Origin: Agromyces sp. Leaf222
GTDB lineage: Bacteria; Actinomycetota; Actinomycetes; Actinomycetales; Microbacteriaceae
NCBI RefSeq assembly: GCF_001421565.1
Contig: NZ_LMKQ01000001.1
Location: 1,611,651 to 1,675,650, forward strand
Direction of reading: 5' to 3'
Length of the DNA: 64,000 bases
The notes under the pieces are model-generated. The model saw only the letters and a program-made list of their open reading frames with translations. It was not told the origin of the DNA and made no database searches. The translations under genes were made by a program, and so were the position numbers. This document shows positions 44,454 to 52,727 of the stretch, in pieces. Position 1 is the first letter of the stretch. Every line of letters starts with the position of its first letter.

Positions 44454-45401
44454 TCAGGCGTGCAGGGCGGTGTTGAGCGTCACGCCGTGGCCGTCGCGCG
44501 AGAGCACCTCGACCCGGCCGTTGACCGAGTTGCGGCGGAACAGCAGGTTCGGCACGCCCGAGAGCTCGACGGCCTTGACGGTTCGCCCGTCGCCATCGCC
44601 GAGGAGGGCGACCTTGGTGCCCGCGGTGACGTAGAGGCCGGCCTCGACGACCGTGTCGTCGCCGATCGAGATGCCGATGCCCGAGTTCGCGCCGAGCAGC
44701 GCACGCTCGCCGATGGCCACGCGCTGGGTGCCGCCGCCCGAGAGCGTGCCCATGATCGAGGCGCCGCCGCCGATGTCGGAGCCGTCGCCCACGACGACGC
44801 CCTGCGAGACGCGCCCCTCGATCATCGACGTGCCGAGCGTGCCGGCGTTGAAGTTCACGAACCCCTCGTGCATGACCGTCGTGCCCGGCGCGAGGTGCGC
44901 GCCGAGGCGCACGCGCGAGGCGTCCGCGATGCGCACGCGCTCGGGGGTGACGTAGTCGAGCAGGCGGGGGAACTTGTCGAGCCCGGTCGCGTGGATGCCA
45001 GCACGTTGCAGCGCGGGCCGCAGCCGGTCGAAGTCCGCCGGATGCACCGGGCCCGCGTTCGTCCAGACGACGGCGGGCAGGTGCCCGAAGACGCCGTCGA
45101 GGTTGATGGTGTTCGGCGCGGCCACGAGGTGCGAGAGCAGGTGCAGGCGCAGGTACGCGTCGGCGGTCGACGCTGGCGCCGCATCGAGGTCGATCGTGAG
45201 CTCGACGACCTCGACCCGCACGTTGCGACGGGCGTCGGCGCCCGCGAGGGCCGCGTGCTCCTCGGCGAGCGGCGTCGCCTCGTCGCCGAGGCCCGGCGCC
45301 GGGAACCAGGCGTCGAGCACGGTGCCGTCGCCGGCGATGGTCGTGAGGCCGGCGGCGGCGGCGGTGCGGGCGGGGCTGTGGGCGGCATCGTTCGCAGGCA
45401 T
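44454..45401 (-). CDS. dapD: Tetrahydrodipicolinate N-succinyltransferase
   Basis: 315 residues, actinobacterial type. The C-terminal half is a left-handed beta helix built from hexapeptide repeats ([73 protein letters not shown]). It adds succinate from succinyl-CoA in the lysine/DAP pathway. It is divergent from dapE with 63 bases between start codons; each has its own leaderless-type -10 box. Confidence 0.93.
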   Translation of the reverse strand: MPANDAAHSPARTAAAAGLTTIAGDGTVLDAWFPAPGLGDEATPLAEEHAALAGADARRNVRVEVVELTIDLDAAPASTADAYLRLHLLSHLVAAPNTINLDGVFGHLPAVVWTNAGPVHPADFDRLRPALQRAGIHATGLDKFPRLLDYVTPERVRIADASRVRLGAHLAPGTTVMHEGFVNFNAGTLGTSMIEGRVSQGVVVGDGSDIGGGASIMGTLSGGGTQRVAIGERALLGANSGIGISIGDDTVVEAGLYVTAGTKVALLGDGDGRTVKAVELSGVPNLLFRRNSVNGRVEVLSRDGHGVTLNTALHA

Positions 45402-45407
45402 GCTCCA

Positions 45408-45413
45408 AGGGTA
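45408..45413 (-). promoter_or_regulatory. -10 box of a leaderless promoter for dapD
   Basis: TACCCT ends six bases before the dapD ATG at 45401. Confidence 0.5.
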
Positions 45414-45452
45414 GCGATGCGGCGGGGCGGATGACGCGGGGCGTCGCGTCCG

Positions 45453-45458
45453 TAGAAT
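45453..45458 (+). promoter_or_regulatory. -10 box of a leaderless promoter for dapE
   Basis: TAGAAT ends six bases before the dapE ATG at 45465. Confidence 0.6.
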
Positions 45459-45464
45459 CGGGGC

Positions 45465-46565
45465 ATGCCAGCCGAGACCGCCATGACGCCGCCCGCGCTC
45501 GACCCGACCGCCGACTCCGTCACGCTCACACGGGCGATCTGCGACATCCCGAGCGTGTCGGGCGATGAGACCGTGCTGGCCGACCTCGTCGAGCAGGCGC
45601 TCGCCGCGGCATCCCACCTGGAGCTCCACCGCGACGGCGACACGATCGTCGCGCGCACGAACCTGGGGCGCGAGCGGCGCGTCGTGATCGCCGGGCACCT
45701 CGACACCGTGCCGATCAACGGCAACGTGCCGACCCGGTTCGAGACCGACGGAGGCGTCGACTACCTCTGGGGCCGCGGCACGACCGACATGAAGGGCGGT
45801 GTGGCGGTCGCGCTGAAGCTCGCGGTCGAGCTCGCCGAGCCGGCCTACGACGTCACGTGGATGTTCTACGACCACGAAGAGGTGCAGGCCGACCTGAACG
45901 GGCTCAAGCGCCTCGCCGAGACGCGACCCGACCTGTTCGAGGCCGACTTCGCGATCCTCGGCGAGTCCTCGAACGGGCAGGTCGAGGGCGGATGCAACGG
46001 CACGCTCCGCGTCGAGCTGCGGGCGACGGGCACGCGGTCGCACACCTCCCGTCCGTGGATGGGGGTGAACGCGATCCACGCCCTCGCGCCCGCCCTCGAG
46101 CGGCTGGCGTCCTTCGAGGCCGAGACGGTCGACGTCGAGGGGCTCGCCTACCGCGAGGGCCTCAGCGCCGTCGGCATCCGAGGGGGAGTGGCCGGCAACG
46201 TCGTGCCCGACGAGGCCGTGCTCACGGTCAACTACCGCTTCGCGCCGAGCCGATCGATCGACGACGCGATCGAGGCCATGCAGGCGCTCTTCCCCGAGTA
46301 CGAGTTGACGGTGACGGATGCCTCGGCCGGCGCCCGCCCAGGGCTCGACGACCCGTTCGTGCAGGGGTTCCTCGCGGCGGTCGGCGCCGAGGCGAGGCCG
46401 AAGTACGGGTGGACGGATGTCGCGCGCTTCAGCGCACTCGGCGTGCCCGCCGTGAACTACGGGCCGGGCGACCCAAGCCTCGCGCACACCGATGACGAGC
46501 GCGTGCGCCTCGACGCGATCGTCGCGTGCGAGGTGGGACTCCGCTCCTGGCTGACCGGCGCGTGA
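45465..46565 (+). CDS. dapE: Succinyl-diaminopimelate desuccinylase
   Basis: 366 residues of the M20 family. Metal ligands and base: [14 protein letters not shown] (His, Asp), [15 protein letters not shown] (Asp), [12 protein letters not shown] (Glu base, Glu), [17 protein letters not shown] (Glu), and a late His in [11 protein letters not shown]. The lid domain lies around residues 170-285. It releases LL-diaminopimelate from its succinyl form. With dapC and dapD this gives three succession steps of the succinylase route within 8 kb. Confidence 0.92.
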   Translation: MPAETAMTPPALDPTADSVTLTRAICDIPSVSGDETVLADLVEQALAAASHLELHRDGDTIVARTNLGRERRVVIAGHLDTVPINGNVPTRFETDGGVDYLWGRGTTDMKGGVAVALKLAVELAEPAYDVTWMFYDHEEVQADLNGLKRLAETRPDLFEADFAILGESSNGQVEGGCNGTLRVELRATGTRSHTSRPWMGVNAIHALAPALERLASFEAETVDVEGLAYREGLSAVGIRGGVAGNVVPDEAVLTVNYRFAPSRSIDDAIEAMQALFPEYELTVTDASAGARPGLDDPFVQGFLAAVGAEARPKYGWTDVARFSALGVPAVNYGPGDPSLAHTDDERVRLDAIVACEVGLRSWLTGA

Positions 46566-46572
46566 CGCCCGC

Positions 46573-47880
46573 ATGACCGACGTGAGCGCCGACGCGGCGG
46601 CCCGCGAGCCCGAGCGCGAACCCCCGCGCGAACCCGGGCCGGACACGGTGACGGCCGGCCGCCAAGGGGAGCGGGAGCCCGACCCGTTCCGCGCGACGCG
46701 ATGGTCGCCGCGCGTGCGGTGGCGCCTCGCGCCGTGGTGGCTGCGCGTGATGCTCGTCTTCGCCGGTGCGCGCGCGATCACGACGGTGTTCGTGCTCGCA
46801 CTGGCGAGCGTGCAGGGCGCCAACCCCTGGACCGCCGCGAAGCCCGGCTACTTCGAGTTCGCGAACATGTGGGACGCCCGCTGGTACCAGATCATCCTGC
46901 TCTCGGGGTATCCGAGCGAGCTGCCGCAGACGCCCGACGGCCATGTGGCCGAGAACGCGTGGGCCTTCATGCCGGTCTACCCGGCCTTCGTGGGCATGCT
47001 CACCTGGTTCCAGGTGCCCTGGAACGTCGCCTCGGTCATCGTGTCGCTCGCGGCGGGCCTCGGGGCGGCGCTCGTGTTCCACCGGCTCATGTCGCGGTTC
47101 CTCGAACCCGACCGGGCGATGTTCGCCGTCGTGCTGTTCTGCGTGGCGCCCGTGTCGCCGATCATGCAGTTCGGCTACGCCGAGTCGCTCGGCTACCTGC
47201 TGCTCGCCACAGCCCTGCTCCTCCTCGTCGATCGACGGTACGGCTGGCTGTTCCCGGTGATCGCGCTGTGGTCCTTCACGAGGCCGGGTGCGCTCGCCTT
47301 CGCCCTGACCCTCGGCCTGCACTGGCTGTTGCGCTGGTGGCGGCGGCGCGACGACCCGTTCCCGATGCGAGAACGCGTGCTCGCGGCATCCGTCACCGCC
47401 TTCGCCGTGGTCTTCGGGTTCGGATGGCTGCTCGTGGCCGCGATCGGCACGGGCGACCTGCACGCCTACACCGACACCGAGCTCGCCTGGCGGGCCGCGT
47501 ACATCGGGTACGGCGAGCTCGTGCCGTTCACGGCCTGGTTCGAGTCCGGCGGATGGTGGCTCGGGCAGCCGCTCGGATCTCTCGCGGTCGTGGCGCTGAT
47601 CCTCGCGTTCGGGCTCCTGCTGCTCACGCCGGCGGTGCGGCGCCTCGGGATCGACATCCGACTGTGGTCGGCGAGCTACGCGCTCTACCTGCTCGCGGTG
47701 TTCTTCCCGCAGTCGAGCGTGTTCCGCATCACGTCTCCGCTCTTCCCGCTGCTCGGGGCGGCGGCGATCCCGCGCGCCAGGTGGTACCGGTGGGGGATCG
47801 TCATCGTGTTCCTCGCGCTGCAGGTCGGGTGGCTGCTCATCGCGTGGGGCATCGACGGCCGCGACTGGACGCCGCCGTGA
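46573..47880 (+). CDS. PIG-V-like integral membrane glycosyltransferase
   Basis: 435 residues with nine or ten membrane helices. The first outward loop has the GT-C acidic signature in [19 protein letters not shown], followed by [15 protein letters not shown], both typical of PIG-V/GT76-like mannosyltransferases that use polyprenyl-phosphate mannose. A ~55-residue polar N-terminus is cytosolic. It may mannosylate lipids or a cell-wall polymer. Seven bases after dapE, so probably co-transcribed although unrelated in pathway. Confidence 0.78.
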   Translation: MTDVSADAAAREPEREPPREPGPDTVTAGRQGEREPDPFRATRWSPRVRWRLAPWWLRVMLVFAGARAITTVFVLALASVQGANPWTAAKPGYFEFANMWDARWYQIILLSGYPSELPQTPDGHVAENAWAFMPVYPAFVGMLTWFQVPWNVASVIVSLAAGLGAALVFHRLMSRFLEPDRAMFAVVLFCVAPVSPIMQFGYAESLGYLLLATALLLLVDRRYGWLFPVIALWSFTRPGALAFALTLGLHWLLRWWRRRDDPFPMRERVLAASVTAFAVVFGFGWLLVAAIGTGDLHAYTDTELAWRAAYIGYGELVPFTAWFESGGWWLGQPLGSLAVVALILAFGLLLLTPAVRRLGIDIRLWSASYALYLLAVFFPQSSVFRITSPLFPLLGAAAIPRARWYRWGIVIVFLALQVGWLLIAWGIDGRDWTPP

Positions 47881-48026
47881 GCCGGCCGCGAGCCGCGGTG
47901 CGGTCGGCGCCGTCACCCGCGCCGTGGTCGCCGCCCGGGCCGCGGGTGCGTCGCTTCGAGGCGTTGCGGGTCGTCCCGCGTCATCCACAGCCTCACGGCG
48001 ATTTCTCAGGACTGCTTCCGATGAAG

Positions 48027-48032
48027 GATAAT
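48027..48032 (+). promoter_or_regulatory. Candidate -10 box for the DUF3117 gene
   Basis: GATAAT 31 bases before the ATG at 48064, followed by AAAGGGG as ribosome-binding site. No clear -35. Confidence 0.4.
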
Positions 48033-48063
48033 GGGAAGGTACAGCCACGAAAGGGGTAGCTCA

Positions 48064-48237
48064 ATGGCGGCCATGAAGCCACGCACCGGAGACGGGCCTA
48101 TGGAGGCTGTGAAGGAGGGTCGGCTGATCATCGTGCGGGTACCGCTCGAGGGCGGCGGACGCCTTGTCGTCTCGGTGAACGATGCTGAGGCCAAGGAGCT
48201 CTACGACGTGCTCGGTGGCGTCGTCAACCCGGCCTGA
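48064..48237 (+). CDS. DUF3117 small conserved actinobacterial protein
   Basis: 57 residues: MAAMKPRTGDGPMEAVKEG, then RLIIVRVPLEGGGRLVVSVN and DAEAKELYDVLGGVV. This is the near-invariant small protein found across actinobacteria (the Rv1211 group), function unknown. Mostly beta with a C-terminal helix. A further in-frame ATG at 48031 would add eleven residues, but AAAGGGG before 48064 and the family start favour 48064. Confidence 0.9.
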   Translation: MAAMKPRTGDGPMEAVKEGRLIIVRVPLEGGGRLVVSVNDAEAKELYDVLGGVVNPA

Positions 48238-48251
48238 CAGTTCCACTCGCT

Positions 48252-48285
48252 TCGAGCCGAGCCCGCATCGCGGTGCTCGGCTCGA
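48252..48285. terminator. Hairpin after the DUF3117 gene
   Basis: TCGAGCCGAGC (48252-48262) pairs with GCTCGGCTCGA (48275-48285), 11 perfect pairs. The remaining ~180 bases up to the convergent methyltransferase gene show no gene. Confidence 0.75.
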
Positions 48286-48467
48286 GGCATGCCCGGCGGA
48301 GCGCTTCGGCGTTGCGCCATGCAGCGGTGAACGCCGCGTCACGAGGTCGTGGCGCGGCATCCGTCGTCTCTGCGTGTCGTCGCCCGGCAGTTCGCGGCGC
48401 AGCAACGCCGTGGGTGCGGCACGTCGTAGGCGCGGCAGACCGGGGCCCTGCGGCGGAAGGTCGCGCG

Positions 48468-49100
48468 TCAGGCGCCGAGCTTGACGATCTGCAGCAGTCC
48501 GTCGCCGGCGGGGGAGACCGCGGTGGCCACGGCGGGCGAGGCCGCGAGCTCGGTGATGAGCGCGCGGAACGCCGTCGCCTCGTCGTCTCGGCGGGCCGGG
48601 TCGGCCACGCGCCCGCGCCACAGCGATCGGGCCACGAGCACCGAACCGGTCGGCTTCGCGAGCCGCAGGCCGTGCTCGACGTACTCGATCACGGAGCCGG
48701 CGTCGGCGTCGATGAACACGACGTCGTAGGAGTTCTCGTTCATGCGGGGGAGCACCTCGCTCGCGCGCCCGGCGATGAGTCGCACGCGGGCGGCGGCCAC
48801 GCCGGCATCCGCGAAGTTCTCGCGTGCGGCCTGCAGGTACTCGTTCTCGGTGTCGATCGAGGTGAGGAGCGCACCGCGGGCCGCCTGGAGCATGCAGAGG
48901 CCCGAGACGCCGACGCCGGTGCCGATCTCGATGATCGATTCGGCGCGTGCGGCGGCCGCGATGACCGCGAGCTGGGCGCCGACGGCGGGCGAGACGGGGT
49001 CGATGCCGAGCTCGACGGACTGCTGGCGCGCGCGGGCGACGGCCTCGCTCTCGACGACGGATTCGTCGACGTACTTCCAGTTCAGGTCACGTTCGGACAC
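48468..49100 (-). CDS. O-methyltransferase family protein
   Basis: 210 residues. A class I SAM methyltransferase of the catechol-OMT-like group (Rv1220c-like): IIEIGTGVGVSGLCML for SAM binding, TSIDTENEYLQAAREN, and DVVFIDADAGSVIEYVEHGL with the metal-binding aspartates. The natural acceptor is unknown. The GTG start has CGGGAG upstream; TAGGCT at 49132-49137 is a plausible -10 box. It is divergent from tatB, as in mycobacteria, but without the sigE and htrA genes found between them there. Confidence 0.82.
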   Translation of the reverse strand: MSERDLNWKYVDESVVESEAVARARQQSVELGIDPVSPAVGAQLAVIAAAARAESIIEIGTGVGVSGLCMLQAARGALLTSIDTENEYLQAARENFADAGVAAARVRLIAGRASEVLPRMNENSYDVVFIDADAGSVIEYVEHGLRLAKPTGSVLVARSLWRGRVADPARRDDEATAFRALITELAASPAVATAVSPAGDGLLQIVKLGA

Positions 49101-49177
49101 GATGCGGCTCCCGGCACTCTCTCAGCTGCCAAGCCTACGGCCAGCCGAGTGTGCGATTCGCACGCCTCGCCGCCGAC

Positions 49178-49183
49178 TATCCT
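49178..49183 (+). promoter_or_regulatory. -10 box of a leaderless promoter for tatB
   Basis: TATCCT ends six bases before the GTG at 49190. Confidence 0.55.
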
Positions 49184-49189
49184 GTAACG

Positions 49190-49579
49190 GTGTTCGGTCT
49201 GACGTTCGAGAAACTCCTCATCATCGGGGTGATCGCCGTCTTCCTGCTCGGCCCCGAACGCCTGCCGCACTATGCAGCGCAGCTCGGCAAGTTCGTGCGG
49301 TCGGTGCGCGACTTCGCGAACGGCGCGAAAGACCGCATGCGCGAGGAGATGGGTCCCGAGTTCGACGACGTCGACTGGCAGAAGCTCGACCCTCGTCAGT
49401 ACGATCCGCGCCGCATCATCCGCGACGCGCTGAGCGACGCCGACCCGTTCGCCGCCCCCGCGACGCCCGTGGTCGCCAGGGCCGCCGTCAACGAGAACTC
49501 CGCCTACCTGCAGCGCAAGCGCAAGCGCGAGGCCCTCGGTGCGGGCGACCAGGCCCCATTCGACTCCGAAGCGACCTGA
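49190..49579 (+). CDS. tatB: Sec-independent protein translocase subunit TatB
   Basis: 129 residues. One N-terminal membrane helix (FEKLLIIGVIAVFLLGPERLP) with the Gly-Pro hinge after it, then an amphipathic helix (AAQLGKFVRSVRDFANGAKDRMREEMG) and a charged cytosolic tail. This is the TatA/B plan; length and the Glu in the first helix point to TatB, the receptor part for twin-arginine substrates. Partner tatC is not in the window. The GTG at 49190 is supported by the TATCCT box and by the family start; an upstream in-frame ATG would put extra residues before the helix. Its last codons and stop are tandemly repeated. Confidence 0.88.
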   Translation: MFGLTFEKLLIIGVIAVFLLGPERLPHYAAQLGKFVRSVRDFANGAKDRMREEMGPEFDDVDWQKLDPRQYDPRRIIRDALSDADPFAAPATPVVARAAVNENSAYLQRKRKREALGAGDQAPFDSEAT

Positions 49580-49618
49580 GCCTCCGCAGCGACCTGAGGC
49601 TCCGCAGCGACCTGAGCC
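49571..49618. repeat. 18-bp in-frame repeat covering the tatB stop codon
   Basis: Units GCGACCTGAGCCTCCGCA (49571-49588) and GCGACCTGAGGCTCCGCA (49589-49606) differ by one base and are followed by a partial GCGACCTGAGCC (49607-49618). Each unit codes in frame for Ala-Thr-stop, so the last two codons and the stop occur three times. Confidence 0.85.
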
Positions 49619-49668
49619 GCGGCATCCGTCATCCGTCGCGCGCGACGAGGCGAACGGATGCCGCGGCT
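49615..49668. terminator. Bidirectional hairpin between tatB and the aldehyde dehydrogenase
   Basis: AGCCGCGGCATCCGT (49615-49629) pairs with ACGGATGCCGCGGCT (49654-49668), 15 perfect pairs around a 24-base loop, in the gap between convergent genes. Confidence 0.75.
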
Positions 49669-49673
49669 GAGCG

Positions 49674-51224
49674 TCAGGCGCGACGGATCGCCTTCAGCGC
49701 CTGCGCGACGAGCACCATGACGGGCACGAGCGTGCGGTACTCGGGACCCGTGCGGGGCAGCGGAACGAGGCCGGTCGAGCGGGCGACCGTGATGGGCTCG
49801 ACGAAGCGCAGCAGGCCCTCGCGGCCGTTGCGGCGTCCGACGCCGGACTGCTTCACGCCGCCCATCGGTGCCGCGACGGCCGAGAACGACCCCCGGTAGC
49901 CCTCGTTGATGTTGATGCTGCCCGACTCGAGGGCATCGGCCACGCGTGACGCGTGTCGGAGCGAGCGCGAGAAGATCGAGGCGTTCAGGCCGTATTGGCT
50001 CTGGTTCGCGGCGACGATCGCCTCTGCGTCGCCGTCGACGAGGTAGAGCGACGCGATCGCGCCGAAGGTCTCGTCGGCGTAGACGCTCATCTCGGGAGTG
50101 ACGCCCGTGAGCACGGTCGGCTCGAAGAACCACGGGCCGAGGTCGGGGCGTGGCCTGCCGCCGACGAGCACGGTCGCGCCCTTGGCGACGGCGTCGTCGA
50201 GGTGCGCCTGCACGCGCGCGACCTGCGCCGCGCTCGTGAGCGACCCGAAGTCGGCCCGGTACTCGAGCTCGGAGCCGAGTGCGGCGCCCTGCAGGCGGGT
50301 GACGAGCTCGCGCTGGAACTCGCCCGCGACCTTGCGGTCGACGTAGAAGCGCTCGACCGAGACGCAGAGCTGGCCCATGGCCGAGAACGCGGCGTGCGCG
50401 GCGCCACGGGCGGCGTCGACGGGATCCGCGTCGTCGAGCACGAGCAGGGCGTTCTTGCCGCCGAGCTCGAGCGAGGCGCCCACGAGGCGGCGGCCCGCCT
50501 TCTCGGCGACCTTGCGCCCCGTGGCGGTCGAGCCGGTGAAGCAGATGTAGTCGGCGACATCCGTCACCGCTTCGCCGACCTCGGCCGCGGGGCCGGTGAC
50601 GACGGCCCACAGGGCCTCGGGAACGCCGGCGTCGATGAACGCGCGACGCAGGGCGAGGATCGACAGCGCGCCCTGGTCGTCGGCCTTCTGCACGACCGCG
50701 CAGCCGGCTGCCAGCGCGGGCACGACGTCCATCGCGGCGAGGCTGAGCGCGTAGTTCCATGGCGTGATCACGCCGGCGACGCCCTTGGGGCGGTAGCGAA
50801 CGCTCGCGGTCAGCACGGTCGGGATGCCACTGCGCCGCGGTCCGCCGCGGAGCACCTTGCGGGCCATCACGGCGTTGTAGCGCGTGACGGATGCGGCCTG
50901 GAAGACCTCCTCGAAGGCCTGGCCGCGGGTCTTGCCGCTCTCGAGCTGGATCAGGTCGAGCAGCAGTTCGCGCCGCTCGAGCACGAGATCGTGCGCGCGG
51001 AGCAGGATGCGGCGGCGCTCGGCGAAGCCCGCCCTGGCCCACGCGAGCTGGGCGATGCGGGCGCGGGCGGCCGCATCGTGCACGTCTGCGGCGCTCGATT
51101 GCGGCAGCGCATGCAGCGTCTCGCCGGTGGACGGCGTCGGCACCTCGACCGTGGAGTCGCCCGAAGCGACGATCTCGGCGGTGAGGCGGGCGAACAGGTC
51201 GGGGGAGGCCAGGGTGGCACGCAT
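49674..51224 (-). CDS. NAD(P)-dependent aldehyde dehydrogenase (succinate-semialdehyde type)
   Basis: 516 residues. ALDH-superfamily motifs: VITPWNYALSL (cofactor binding), FTGSTATGRKVAE, LELGGKNALLVLDDAD (general base Glu) and the nucleophile Cys in FSAMGQLCVSVERFYV, about residue 290. The order and the long C-terminal extension fit the succinic-semialdehyde dehydrogenase group used in actinobacteria (GabD2-like), but the aldehyde is not certain. It is divergent from the GPH transporter and PLP-lyase pair, so a role in oxidising the lyase's aldehyde is possible. Start by TAGACT seven bases before ATG. Confidence 0.85.
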   Translation of the reverse strand: MRATLASPDLFARLTAEIVASGDSTVEVPTPSTGETLHALPQSSAADVHDAAARARIAQLAWARAGFAERRRILLRAHDLVLERRELLLDLIQLESGKTRGQAFEEVFQAASVTRYNAVMARKVLRGGPRRSGIPTVLTASVRYRPKGVAGVITPWNYALSLAAMDVVPALAAGCAVVQKADDQGALSILALRRAFIDAGVPEALWAVVTGPAAEVGEAVTDVADYICFTGSTATGRKVAEKAGRRLVGASLELGGKNALLVLDDADPVDAARGAAHAAFSAMGQLCVSVERFYVDRKVAGEFQRELVTRLQGAALGSELEYRADFGSLTSAAQVARVQAHLDDAVAKGATVLVGGRPRPDLGPWFFEPTVLTGVTPEMSVYADETFGAIASLYLVDGDAEAIVAANQSQYGLNASIFSRSLRHASRVADALESGSININEGYRGSFSAVAAPMGGVKQSGVGRRNGREGLLRFVEPITVARSTGLVPLPRTGPEYRTLVPVMVLVAQALKAIRRA

Positions 51225-51231
51225 GCGGCAC

Positions 51232-51237
51232 AGTCTA
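51232..51237 (-). promoter_or_regulatory. -10 box of a leaderless promoter for the aldehyde dehydrogenase
   Basis: TAGACT ends seven bases before the ATG at 51224. Confidence 0.5.
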
Positions 51238-51281
51238 GGACAGTTGACCCACTTCGGTCGGACCGAGTTCGCGCAGCGCAC

Positions 51282-51287
51282 TACACT
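51282..51287 (+). promoter_or_regulatory. -10 box of a leaderless promoter for the GPH transporter
   Basis: TACACT ends six bases before the ATG at 51294. Confidence 0.5.
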
Positions 51288-51293
51288 GCCTCC

Positions 51294-52727
51294 ATGACCG
51301 CAACGGAGCGCCCCCTCTCCCGCGGCGTCGTCACCCGATATGCCATCGGTTCCCTCGGAACCGGTGGCTTCGCGACGCTGCCCGGACTCGTCCTCGTCTT
51401 CTACATGACCGACACCCTCGGCGTCACCGCGCTGTTCGCCGGGCTCGTCGTGACGGCGGCGAAGGTGTGGGACGTCGTCATCGATCCGTGGATCGGCGAG
51501 CACAGCGACCGCGCGCTCGCCCGCACCGGTTCGCGCCGCACCTGGATGCGCGTCGGCGCCGTCGCGCTGCCCGTCGGGTTCGTGCTGACGTTCGCGGTGC
51601 CCGTAGGGCTCGCGCCCGCGGCATCCGGGGTCTGGGTGTTCCTCGCGTTCCTGGCGACGGCCACCGCGTTCAGCCTGTTCCAGGTGCCCTACATCGCGCT
51701 GCCGGCCGAGCTCACCTCCGACTACGACGCCCGCACCCGGCTGCTGTCGTGGCGCGTGGTCGTGCTGAGCCTCGCGATCCTGCTCTTCGGTGCGGGCGGG
51801 CCGGTGCTGCGGCGCATGGGCGGCGACGACGAGGCGATCGGCTACCTCGTGATGGCCGTCGTCGCGGGGCTCGTCATCGGCGCAGGCATGCTCGTCGCGG
51901 TGTCGACGGCCCCGCGCGGCCTGCCGGGCGTGCAGGCGCCGCGCCGCGGCATCCGTTCGGCCTACGCCGAGGGCTTCGCCGCGCTGCGACGCAGCCCCGC
52001 CTTCCGGGCGCTGCTCGCCACCTTCGTGCTGCAGGGGCTCGCCACGGGCGTCATGCTCGCGGGCGCGAACTACGTCGCCGTCTGGGTGCTGAGGAGCGAA
52101 GACGCCCTGACGCTGCTGTTCGTGGCGCTCATCGCCCCCGCGGTGCTCTGCGCACCGCTGTGGAGCCGCATCTCGAGGGGCATCGGCAAGGAGCGTGCGT
52201 TCCAGTGGGCGAGCCTGCTGTTCGCGCTGGCGGCGCTCAGCATGGTCGGCATGATCTGGGCGCCCGGCGCCTGGGTGTACGTGCCCGTCGCACTCGCGGG
52301 CGCCGCGTACGCCGGCATGCAGACGCTGCCCATGGCGATGCTGCCCGACGTCATCTCGCATGACGCCCGCAAGCACGGCGAGGGCCGCGCCGGCAGCTTC
52401 GGCGGCATCTGGACCGCCGGCGAGACCGCCGGCATGGCGCTCGGCGCGACGGTGCTCACGATCGTGCTCGCGCTCACCGGCTACCTCGAGTCGACCGGCT
52501 CGACCGTCGTCGTGCAGCCGGCCGCCGCCGTCGCGGGCATCGCCGTGAGCTTCAGCGCCCTGCCCGCGGTGCTGGTGTTCCTGAGCCTCGTGCCGCTCGC
52601 CCGCTACGGACTCCGACGAGACGATATCGATGCGGATGCCGCGGCCGTCGCCGCTGCGCCCGCCCGGGCTGCCGGCGCCCCCGCGTCGCGGCCGAACACA
52701 GAGAACGACACGGAGGAGACGGTGTGA
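51294..52727 (+). CDS. GPH-family MFS transporter
   Basis: 477 residues, twelve membrane helices. The glycoside-pentoside-hexuronide cation symporter pattern is seen: RYAIGSLGTGGFATLPGLVLVFYMTD, then KVWDVVIDPWIGEHSDRALARTGSRRTWM (the conserved first cytosolic loop with D..D and R residues), and FQVPYIALPAELTSDYDARTRL. Substrate unknown; sugars are usual for the family but others occur. The Ala/Pro-rich C-terminal ~35 residues are polar. Its stop overlaps the next start by GTGA. Confidence 0.8.
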   Translation: MTATERPLSRGVVTRYAIGSLGTGGFATLPGLVLVFYMTDTLGVTALFAGLVVTAAKVWDVVIDPWIGEHSDRALARTGSRRTWMRVGAVALPVGFVLTFAVPVGLAPAASGVWVFLAFLATATAFSLFQVPYIALPAELTSDYDARTRLLSWRVVVLSLAILLFGAGGPVLRRMGGDDEAIGYLVMAVVAGLVIGAGMLVAVSTAPRGLPGVQAPRRGIRSAYAEGFAALRRSPAFRALLATFVLQGLATGVMLAGANYVAVWVLRSEDALTLLFVALIAPAVLCAPLWSRISRGIGKERAFQWASLLFALAALSMVGMIWAPGAWVYVPVALAGAAYAGMQTLPMAMLPDVISHDARKHGEGRAGSFGGIWTAGETAGMALGATVLTIVLALTGYLESTGSTVVVQPAAAVAGIAVSFSALPAVLVFLSLVPLARYGLRRDDIDADAAAVAAAPARAAGAPASRPNTENDTEETV

